From Helicobacteraceae bacterium (lineage in GTDB: Bacteria > Campylobacterota > Campylobacteria > Campylobacterales > Sulfurimonadaceae), in contig WFOM01000257.1 in NCBI GenBank assembly GCA_015488075.1, positions 1 to 5,627 on the forward strand: DNA of 5,627 nt, written 5' to 3'. A model generated the notes under the pieces. It was not told the DNA's origin. It saw only the letters and a program-made list of their open reading frames with translations, and did not search any database. Positions 1 through 4,658 of the stretch are shown piece after piece. The position numbers were made by a program, and so were the translations under genes. Position 1 is the stretch's first letter. Each line of letters opens with the position of its first letter.

Positions 1-132
1 ATCTATATCACTGTCTTTTTTTGCTTCATCTCTTGCAACACTTCCAAAAATTGCTAATTCCTCTATATCGTATTCTTTTTGTAGTATAGGTTTTAAAGAT
101 TTTAACTTTTTTATTAAAATATCTTTGTTCAT
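1..132 (-). CDS. MNT-type minimal nucleotidyltransferase, 3' end cut off by the contig edge
   Basis: The gene starts at an ATG at 132-130 and is open for 44 codons to the window edge, so only the N-terminus is visible. Residues 30-44 read GSVARDEAKKDSDID, the GS-x10-DxD signature of the polymerase-beta-type nucleotidyltransferase fold. The GS lies in the nucleotide-binding loop and the two aspartates (42 and 44) would bind metal. The short N-terminal helix followed directly by this motif fits the minimal nucleotidyltransferase (MntA-like) family, usually about 95-150 residues. Known members often act as antitoxins that AMPylate a HEPN (HepT) RNase encoded next door; here any HEPN gene would lie beyond the left edge. 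The ATG directly follows the permease TAG in the same frame, with GAGA just upstream as a weak ribosome site, so translation is probably coupled. The family call is firm; the toxin-antitoxin role is inference. Confidence 0.82.
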   Translation of the reverse strand, partial: MNKDILIKKLKSLKPILQKEYDIEELAIFGSVARDEAKKDSDID

Positions 133-1017
133 CTATTTCTCTTTTGAAACCAAAATTCCCGCAACAACTACTAAAATTATACCAATAGTTGTTAACAATG
201 AAGGAAGGGAGTCTCCCAGTGCCACACCTACAATTATGGCAAAGACTATGTTTGTATAACTTACAGCACCTACGATTCCGGCTTTTGTCAGGCTGTAGGC
301 TTTTGTCATAAGCATCTGTGATATGGTGGCAATTATTCCCATAGCTATGAGATAAAACCACACAATCCCTTTTGGAAGAACAAATTGTGCAAACATAAAA
401 TCAAGTTCATCAATCTTTACATAAGGTGCCAGTATAAAAAGCACCACCGGACCCAAGGTGCCAACAGCTGTAAAAGACAAAACAATGGCTCTTGTTTCAT
501 AATATTTTTTCAACTCTCTTATAGATGTATAAGCCAGAGCTGCTCCCACACCGCAAAAAATCCCAAGCAGGTCATATTTGCTAAATCCGCCTATTTTGGT
601 TGGATTTGTTATAAACAAAATGCCTATAAAACCTATAAAAACAGCCGTCCAAGCTTTTAGACTCATCTTTTCTTTTAAAAACATCCATGCAAACAAAGCG
701 GTAAAAATAGGTGAGGTTTTTGAGTATGTCATAGCATCACCAAGAGGGATATGTGCTATGTTGTAAAAAAAAGCAAGCAGTGCCAAAAAGCCCATGGTTC
801 CTCGAAATGCCAAAAGCCAAAACTTTCCTCCTTTTTGTTTGAGCGGTTTTTTTGCTATGGCTATGAGTATCAAAACTACACCCGCTATGTTTCTGAAAAA
901 AACAACTTCAAGTGAAGGAAGATTTTGGCTTGCAAGCTTTGCAAATGCTCCCATAAAAGCAAAGCAAAGAGAAGCAAGCAACATGTATTTTACACCCTGA
1001 TTTATATTTTCTGACAT
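133..1017 (-). CDS. EamA/DMT-family permease (10 TM drug/metabolite transporter)
   Basis: This 294-residue protein is an inner-membrane transporter of the drug/metabolite superfamily, with two tandem EamA repeats of five helices each. Hydrophobic segments lie at about 11-30, 38-55, 67-87, 95-113, 121-138, 150-165, 178-198, 218-236, 245-267 and 272-291. The first repeat contains the typical FFRN (40-43) after TM2 and a PIFTALFAWMFLKEK-like end of TM4 (103-117); the second ends with a hydrophobic TM10 and a short SKEK tail. Length is normal for the family. The substrate cannot be read from sequence; relatives export amino acids or metabolites or import compounds such as S-adenosylmethionine. 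The ATG at 1017 has no close Shine-Dalgarno. An internal ATG (residue 12, 984-982) has AGGG 10 bases upstream and is an alternative start, but it would trim the residues preceding TM1. A promoter-like box lies at 1061-1069. Confidence 0.9.
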   Translation of the reverse strand: MSENINQGVKYMLLASLCFAFMGAFAKLASQNLPSLEVVFFRNIAGVVLILIAIAKKPLKQKGGKFWLLAFRGTMGFLALLAFFYNIAHIPLGDAMTYSKTSPIFTALFAWMFLKEKMSLKAWTAVFIGFIGILFITNPTKIGGFSKYDLLGIFCGVGAALAYTSIRELKKYYETRAIVLSFTAVGTLGPVVLFILAPYVKIDELDFMFAQFVLPKGIVWFYLIAMGIIATISQMLMTKAYSLTKAGIVGAVSYTNIVFAIIVGVALGDSLPSLLTTIGIILVVVAGILVSKEK

Positions 1018-1026
1018 ACTATTTAC

Positions 1027-1040
1027 GAAACTAAAGTTTC
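1027..1040. repeat. Short perfect inverted repeat in the permease leader
   Basis: GAAACT-AA-AGTTTC forms two perfect 6-base arms around a 2-base centre, 10 bases upstream of the permease ATG and inside its predicted 5' leader. It could be a regulator half-site pair or a small mRNA hairpin. Folding would shorten the distance between a GGAG at 1046-1043 and the start codon from 25 to about 11 bases. The structure is visible; the function is speculation. Confidence 0.45.
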
Positions 1041-1043
1041 TAC

Positions 1044-1060
1044 TCCAAAAATTTTTTGGA
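1044..1060. repeat. 17-bp perfect palindrome at the predicted permease transcription start
   Basis: TCCAAAAA-T-TTTTTGGA has perfect 8-base arms around one central base. It lies immediately downstream of the extended -10 box at 1061-1069, so the predicted start of transcription (around 1054) falls inside it. That position suits a repressor operator. It is A/T-rich, so chance symmetry of the A and T tracts is a real alternative. Confidence 0.45.
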
Positions 1061-1069
1061 ATTATAGCA
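1061..1069 (-). promoter_or_regulatory. Extended -10 promoter element for the permease operon
   Basis: On the minus strand this reads TGC-TATAAT, a perfect extended -10 hexamer with the TGn motif. The predicted start is about 1054, giving a leader of some 37 bases before the permease ATG at 1017. No clear -35 is seen, which is normal for sigma-70 promoters of Campylobacterota. The same nine bases occur upstream of der. Confidence 0.6.
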
Positions 1070-1082
1070 GAATTAGGGCTCA

Positions 1083-1188
1083 GGATATTAGATTTGAGGA
1101 TTGAGGGTTGAGGGATAAGATTGTGAATACCTAAAATCTAAATCCTCAAATCTCAAACCTCAATCCTCGTTTCTAAAATCTACCTCCC
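1083..1188. repeat. Degenerate 7-bp repeat array in two inverted halves
   Basis: The left half (1090-1124, perhaps from 1083) reads as plus-strand heptads: AGATTTG, AGGATTG, AGGGTTG, AGGGATA, AGATTGT. The right half (1126-1167) holds six heptads in inverted orientation; on the minus strand they read AGGATTG, AGGTTTG, AGATTTG, AGGATTT, AGATTTT, AGGTATT. The consensus is roughly AGRDTTG. The inverted halves can pair: 1096-1112 with 1152-1168 (16 of 17 bases), or 1090-1102 with 1141-1153 (13 of 13). A 10-base string, CTAAAATCTA, recurs at 1131 and 1173, exactly six heptads apart, so the phase continues into the end of the phosphoribosyltransferase gene. No U-tract follows on either strand, so it is not an ordinary terminator. 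It fills most of the gap between the two minus-strand genes. Function unknown. Confidence 0.75.
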
Positions 1189-1615
1189 AAAAAAAGTCTA
1201 TCCATTTGTCCTCAATCTCTTTTACAAAGTAAGTCGGTTTGAAAACAGATGTTTTTTTGTAAAATATTGTAGCCGTATCTATTTGCAGAGTCGGATTTTG
1301 TTTCTGTATGGCTTTGACCACCTGTTTTAATGTTTCACCGCTGTCGGCTATGTCATCTATTAGAAGGATGCTTTGGTATTTTGAGAAGTTTGTTTCCATT
1401 TGAAGGTTCATAGCATCTTTTTTTCTGTCAAAATCATATAAATCTGTTTTTACGGTTTTTATCTCTTTTTGGTTTAATGCATGAGAGAGTGCCAAAAGAG
1501 GAAGAAGTCCACCTCTTGTTATACCAACCAGACAGTCATAGTTTTTATCCAGTTTGTCTGTCAAATATTTTATGTCGTCTTTAAACTCATCATAGCTGTA
1601 GTAAACTTTTTCCAT
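1160..1615 (-). CDS. Purine phosphoribosyltransferase, Gpt (hypoxanthine/xanthine-guanine) type
   Basis: This 151-residue cytoplasmic enzyme is predicted to transfer a phosphoribosyl group from PRPP to a purine base in nucleotide salvage. The PRPP-binding signature ILLIDDIADSGET is at 83-95, with the paired acidic residues D87-D88. The pyrophosphate loop TRGG is at 33-36. Near the C-terminus, KWIDFFWE (137-144) matches the W-I-x-x-x-W base-recognition segment of the E. coli Gpt type, and the length is close to Gpt (152). Which purine it prefers cannot be read. There is no Shine-Dalgarno before the ATG at 1615, and a TATAAT only 5 bases upstream (1626-1621) would give a leaderless mRNA; a second TATAAT at 1652-1647 would give a leader of about 25 bases. 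The last codons and the TGA lie within the 7-bp repeat array. Confidence 0.85.
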   Translation of the reverse strand: MEKVYYSYDEFKDDIKYLTDKLDKNYDCLVGITRGGLLPLLALSHALNQKEIKTVKTDLYDFDRKKDAMNLQMETNFSKYQSILLIDDIADSGETLKQVVKAIQKQNPTLQIDTATIFYKKTSVFKPTYFVKEIEDKWIDFFWEVDFRNED

Positions 1616-1620
1616 ACGGA

Positions 1621-1651
1621 ATTATACACTATTTTTAACGAAGTGTATTAT
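1621..1651. repeat. Imperfect inverted repeat in the divergent promoter region
   Basis: ATTATACACT (1621-1630) and AGTGTATTAT (1642-1651) are inverted copies matching at 9 of 10 positions, with an 11-base spacer. Each arm carries, or runs into, one of the two minus-strand TATAAT boxes upstream of the phosphoribosyltransferase gene. A dimeric regulator binding here could control that gene. Duplication of the -10 sequence is an alternative explanation. Confidence 0.4.
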
Positions 1652-1652
1652 A
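1647..1652 (-). promoter_or_regulatory. Candidate -10 box for the phosphoribosyltransferase gene
   Basis: A perfect TATAAT on the minus strand, preceded by TTT, would start transcription near 1640 and leave a leader of about 25 bases. A competing TATAAT at 1626-1621 lies only 5 bases from the ATG and could give a leaderless transcript. The sequence does not decide between the two. Confidence 0.4.
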
Positions 1653-1673
1653 AAATTAGTTTAAGGTTGATAG

Positions 1674-1682
1674 TGATATAAT
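1674..1682 (+). promoter_or_regulatory. Extended -10 promoter element for the lipoprotein operon
   Basis: TGA-TATAAT is an extended -10 box. The predicted start is near 1689, some 41 bases before the ATG at 1730. It lies back to back with the minus-strand box at 1647-1652, so the two divergent promoters share an upstream region of about 25 bases. No convincing -35 is visible. Confidence 0.55.
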
Positions 1683-1716
1683 GACATATCGGTTACAAAG
1701 AACAAAAACGAAATTT

Positions 1717-1722
1717 AAGGAG
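1717..1722 (+). promoter_or_regulatory. Ribosome binding site fixing the first lipoprotein start
   Basis: AAGGAG, the best Shine-Dalgarno in the window, sits 7 bases upstream of the ATG at 1730. This favours that ATG over the in-frame TTG at 1724, which would lie only one base from the site. Confidence 0.8.
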
Positions 1723-1729
1723 TTTGATT

Positions 1730-2311
1730 ATGAAAAAAAGATTGCTGACTGTTGCTGTAGGTTCAATCGTGGCACTTTCTATGGCTGGATGTGGCGGTGA
1801 ACAGCCAAAACCAAAACCGCAAGAGCCTGATTTTAGATGTAAACAGGAAAATGTTTTGGCTCCAAAATGGACTTGTACTCCGTTTGTTGATGGTGCTATA
1901 GCTGCACTCGGAACTGCTCCTAAGTCAAAAGCGGGTTACGGATTTCAATACAGAGAAGCACTGGCTCAGGGCAGAAGCAACCTTGCACAGCAAATACAGA
2001 CTTTGGTAAAAGACAAAGTTGAACAGTTTACAAGAAGCACAGGTGTAGGTGATAGTGAAGTAGTAGATAAAGTTTCAACTCAAGTTTCAAAACAGGTTGC
2101 AAAAGTAACACTAAAAGGTTCAAAACCTGTTGATAGTTGGCAGGCACCAAGCGGAACACTTTATCTTTTAGTAGCTGTTCCTGAAAAATCAGTTAACGAA
2201 TCAGCCAAAAAAGCTGTAAAGTCAAGCTTTAAAAATGATGAGGCATTATGGCAACAGTTCCAGTCAAAACAAGCTCTTGAAGGCTTAGAAAAAGAATTTC
2301 CGACTGAATAA
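1730..2311 (+). CDS. LPP20-family lipoprotein
   Basis: This 193-residue protein has a lipoprotein signal: KKR, a hydrophobic stretch (5-18), then SMAGC with the lipidated cysteine at 21. A proline/lysine-rich spacer (25-33) follows. From about 52 to 155 it shows the LPP20 pattern: a small-residue strand (AIAALGTAP), a helix with YREALAQGRSNLAQQIQ (74-90), a polar region, and a hydrophobic final strand LYLLVAVP (144-151). An Ala/Lys/Gln-rich helical tail completes it. The family includes Helicobacter pylori Lpp20 and the FlgP flagellar disk lipoproteins, so it probably sits in the outer membrane facing the periplasm; a structural or flagellar role is only a possibility. Two further cysteines (37, 49) could form a disulfide. 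The start is fixed by AAGGAG. The TAA overlaps the next start by one base (TAATG). Confidence 0.82.
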   Translation: MKKRLLTVAVGSIVALSMAGCGGEQPKPKPQEPDFRCKQENVLAPKWTCTPFVDGAIAALGTAPKSKAGYGFQYREALAQGRSNLAQQIQTLVKDKVEQFTRSTGVGDSEVVDKVSTQVSKQVAKVTLKGSKPVDSWQAPSGTLYLLVAVPEKSVNESAKKAVKSSFKNDEALWQQFQSKQALEGLEKEFPTE

Positions 2312-2739
2312 TGAAAACAATATTTGGTTTTTTTATTATACTTGTGCTTTTTGGCACAGGTATATGTTTTAACGGTTGCAACGGCTCATCTCCAAAAGCC
2401 GAGTCAAGCTCAAAACCCAGATGGATACTAAATCCAAACATAGACGGAAAGACAGGAGCTGTAGGGGTTGCCGGAAGAACATACGACCAAAGGATTTCTA
2501 CACAGAGAAAACTGGCTATACAAAGAGCTTTGGATGAACTTGCAATGCAACAGGGCGTAAAAGTAAAGCTCAAAATGACAAAAGAAGAGATAGAAAGTAA
2601 CGGCAATGTATCTACAACTTCAGATACCAAAAGCAGTTACGAGACTACAAACAACTCCGCAATTACCGCACATATAGAGGATATATGGCAGGACAATATA
2701 ACAGGTGAAATATACATTTGGCTTGTTTTAGATAAATAG
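2311..2739 (+). CDS. Second LPP20-like lipoprotein
   Basis: This 142-residue protein begins with a hydrophobic signal (4-19) followed by FNGC, placing the probable lipidated cysteine at 23; phenylalanine at -3 makes the lipobox imperfect. After a serine-rich linker comes PRWILNPNIDGKTGAVGVAG (36-55), then a helix with QRKLAIQRALDELAMQQGVKVKLK (65-88), a Ser/Thr/Asn-rich region (96-117) and a last strand GEIYIWLVLDK (132-142). That order (PxW, small-residue strand, Ala-rich helix, final hydrophobic strand) is the LPP20 fold in a form shorter than its neighbour. It has little Shine-Dalgarno of its own, and its ATG overlaps the preceding TAA by one base, so it is probably translated by coupling. 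The pair may form one envelope complex, perhaps of the FlgP type; that is inference. Its stop is directly followed by the der promoter. Confidence 0.7.
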   Translation: MKTIFGFFIILVLFGTGICFNGCNGSSPKAESSSKPRWILNPNIDGKTGAVGVAGRTYDQRISTQRKLAIQRALDELAMQQGVKVKLKMTKEEIESNGNVSTTSDTKSSYETTNNSAITAHIEDIWQDNITGEIYIWLVLDK

Positions 2740-2740
2740 T

Positions 2741-2749
2741 TGCTATAAT
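2741..2749 (+). promoter_or_regulatory. Extended -10 promoter element for der
   Basis: TGC-TATAAT begins two bases after the second lipoprotein's stop codon (2737-2739). The predicted start is near 2756, giving a leader of about 19 bases before the der ATG at 2775. Any -35 contact would lie inside the lipoprotein coding sequence. Readthrough from the lipoprotein operon could also supply der transcript, since no terminator is seen in between. Confidence 0.6.
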
Positions 2750-2774
2750 TTCAAAAAAATTTAAAAGTAGTGTT

Positions 2775-4214
2775 ATGAAAAAAATAGCAATTATAGGTAA
2801 ACCAAATGTAGGCAAAAGTTCACTTTTTAACCGCCTTTTAAAACAAAGAGATGCTATAACATCAGAACTTGCCGGAACTACAAGAGATATAAAGAAAAAG
2901 ATAGTTGTTATAAACGACAAAGAGGCACAGCTTATAGATACTGGCGGGTTGGACAAAGGAAACGAACTTTACGATAAGATAAAAGAGCAGTCATTAAAAG
3001 CCGCCGATAAAGCAGACATCATCCTCTATATGGTTGACGGCAAAAAGATTCCGGATGATGAAGACAAGAAAATTTTTTATGACCTTCAAAAGAAAGTAAC
3101 AAATATAGCCCTGGTTGTAAACAAGATTGACAATGAAAGAGAAAAAGAGAGACTGTGGGAATTTTATGAATTTGGAGCAGAAAACCTGTTTGGGATATCT
3201 GTTTCTCACAACAGAAGTATAAATCCACTGCTTGAGTGGATATATGATCTTTTGCCTGATGAAGACAGGATAGCAGAGTCGGAAAATGAAGAATCTGATG
3301 AAGAAGAGGATTTTGAATTTGATGATATAGAAGATGATGACTACTTTGAGTATGATGAGGATGAGATAGAAGAGGGTGGTGTATTTGACTATAATGACAA
3401 AATCTTAGAGCATGACGAAGATGACTTAAACCATATAAAAGTAGCCATAATAGGCAGAACAAATGTGGGTAAGAGTTCGCTTTTGAATGCTTTGTTAAAA
3501 GATGAAAGAAGTGTGGTAAGTTCTGTAGCCGGGACAACCATAGACCCTGTTGACGAATCTGTCATTTACAAAGACAAACAGATAACTTTTGTCGATACTG
3601 CGGGGATTAGACGAAGAGGAAAGATAGAAGGTATAGAAAGATACGCTCTTATGAGAACGACAAAAATGCTTCAAAAGGCAAATATAGCACTTTTGGTTTT
3701 GGATGCGAGTGAGGGATTTTTGGACTTGGATGAGAAGATAGCAGGACTTATAGACAAACATCATCTCGGAGCCATCATAGTGTTAAACAAGTGGGATATA
3801 TCTGACAGACAAAAGTATGAAGAGGTTGTAAAAGAGCTTAGATACAAGTTCAAGTTTCTTTACTATGCTCCGGTTATTACTGTTTCTGCAAAAACCAGAC
3901 TCAGAGTTGACAAAATATATGATATGATACTAAAAGTTTATCAAAACTACACTCAAAGGATACCTACTTCACAACTTAACGAGGTTTTGGAGTGGGCTAT
4001 GAGGAAGCATCATCTGCCGACACTAAACGGTCAGGTTATAAAGATATATTATGCTACACAGTTTGACATAAGACCTCCAAAGATAGCACTTATCATGAAC
4101 AAGCCAAAAGGTCTTCATTTTAGTTACAGAAGATATCTAACAAAACAGTTAAGGGAAGTTTTTGACTTTGAAGGAACACCGATTTTGTTTAAAGCAAAAA
4201 GAAGAGGGGAGTAA
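2775..4214 (+). CDS. der: Ribosome-assembly GTPase Der (EngA), two G domains
   Basis: Der is the essential GTPase with two G domains in tandem that helps mature the 50S subunit in the cytoplasm. In this 479-residue protein, domain 1 has G1 GKPNVGKS (8-15), G2 TTRD (35-38), G3 DTGG (55-58) and G4 NKID (116-119). Domain 2 has G1 GRTNVGKS (227-234), G2 TT (254-255), G3 DTAG (274-277), G4 NKWD (338-341) and G5 SAK (371-373). A KH-like C-terminal domain follows from about 385 to the Lys/Arg-rich end. All motifs are intact. The linker between the G domains (162-217) is extremely acidic: 33 of 56 residues are Asp or Glu. Acidic linkers are known in Der, and total length is within the family range. 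The ATG at 2775 has only a weak ribosome site. The gene ends 3 bases from the convergent hemJ. Confidence 0.97.
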   Translation: MKKIAIIGKPNVGKSSLFNRLLKQRDAITSELAGTTRDIKKKIVVINDKEAQLIDTGGLDKGNELYDKIKEQSLKAADKADIILYMVDGKKIPDDEDKKIFYDLQKKVTNIALVVNKIDNEREKERLWEFYEFGAENLFGISVSHNRSINPLLEWIYDLLPDEDRIAESENEESDEEEDFEFDDIEDDDYFEYDEDEIEEGGVFDYNDKILEHDEDDLNHIKVAIIGRTNVGKSSLLNALLKDERSVVSSVAGTTIDPVDESVIYKDKQITFVDTAGIRRRGKIEGIERYALMRTTKMLQKANIALLVLDASEGFLDLDEKIAGLIDKHHLGAIIVLNKWDISDRQKYEEVVKELRYKFKFLYYAPVITVSAKTRLRVDKIYDMILKVYQNYTQRIPTSQLNEVLEWAMRKHHLPTLNGQVIKIYYATQFDIRPPKIALIMNKPKGLHFSYRRYLTKQLREVFDFEGTPILFKAKRRGE

Positions 4215-4232
4215 AACCTAAAAAGGTTTTAC
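4211..4232. terminator. Hairpin spanning the convergent der and hemJ stop codons
   Basis: GTAAAACCT-AAAA-AGGTTTTAC is a perfect 9-base stem with a 4-base loop. It contains the der TAA (4212-4214) and the hemJ TAG (4220-4218), and also encodes the hemJ C-terminal residues. It is symmetric, so it could slow polymerase from either side. The stem is A/T-rich and no proper T-tract follows: plus continues CACGGC, minus continues CTCCCCTC. It is therefore weak evidence for an intrinsic terminator. Confidence 0.35.
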
Positions 4233-4658
4233 CACGGCAAGTGCGACAATTAGTAGCAGTAAAACAGTCGGTATTTCATTGTAAAATCTGAAAAATTTTC
4301 CACTGGCATGGCAGGCATCTGCAGAGAGTTTCTTTCTGTAAAACTCAAGTGAAATAAAATATGCTATCAAAACAACAACAAAAGCAAGTTTGGCATGAAG
4401 CCATCCTCCGCTTTTAAACCAGTTGAAATTACCTTCTATGGAAAGATATATAAGAATCCCTCCGCTTATAACGGTTGCCCACAAAGCCGGAATGCCTATA
4501 TATTTTAAAAGTTTGTATTCCATAATTTTCACAACTTCGACAAACTCTTTTTTATCGCTGTTTTCAACATGATATACAAAGAGTCTTGGTATATAAAAAA
4601 TAGCTGCAAACCATGATACAAAACTTACTATGTGAAACCACAAAATCCAGTTATACAT
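4218..4658 (-). CDS. hemJ: Protoporphyrinogen IX oxidase HemJ
   Basis: HemJ oxidises protoporphyrinogen IX to protoporphyrin IX, a late step of heme synthesis, in the inner membrane. The 146-residue protein has the family's four membrane segments (about 4-22, 54-74, 88-106, 128-143). Conserved pieces are WFHIVSFVSWFAAIFYIPRLFVYH (7-30) with H9 and R25, ME at 46-47, GGWLHAKL (84-91) with H88 and K90, RFYNEIP (124-130), and the terminal KPF. Length is typical. It replaces HemG/HemY in many bacteria, including Campylobacterota, which makes it the expected enzyme here. AAGGAA (4670-4665) lies 6 bases before the ATG, and the ATG overlaps the upstream gene's TAA by one base, so it is co-transcribed with the barrel-protein gene and hpf. 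It ends 3 bases from der, convergently. Confidence 0.93.
   Translation of the reverse strand: MYNWILWFHIVSFVSWFAAIFYIPRLFVYHVENSDKKEFVEVVKIMEYKLLKYIGIPALWATVISGGILIYLSIEGNFNWFKSGGWLHAKLAFVVVLIAYFISLEFYRKKLSADACHASGKFFRFYNEIPTVLLLLIVALAVVKPF

Noticed and set aside
1083..1188. CRISPR array or rho-independent terminator
   Set aside because: The units are 7 bases with no spacers and the halves are inverted, which excludes CRISPR. The possible stems have loops of about 38 bases and no following T-tract on either strand.
1724..1729. TTG at 1724 as start of the first lipoprotein
   Set aside because: AAGGAG ends at 1722, only one base away. The ATG at 1730 has correct spacing and gives the normal MKKR start of a lipoprotein signal.
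2229..2630. Minus-strand open frame opposite the two lipoproteins (133 codons)
   Set aside because: It is antisense to two well-supported coupled genes; the hydrophobic, Ser/Leu-rich composition is what the complement of their Ala/Lys/Gln-rich helices gives.
2740..2774. Terminator between the second lipoprotein and der
   Set aside because: The A/T-rich stretch has no hairpin before it and is explained as an extended -10 promoter; readthrough into der is likely.
3019..3537. Long open frame on the minus strand opposite der (172 codons)
   Set aside because: It is rich in His, Leu, Ser and Gln because it is the complement of the GAT/GAA-rich acidic linker. It lies wholly inside der, whose motifs are intact, and has no recognisable domain.
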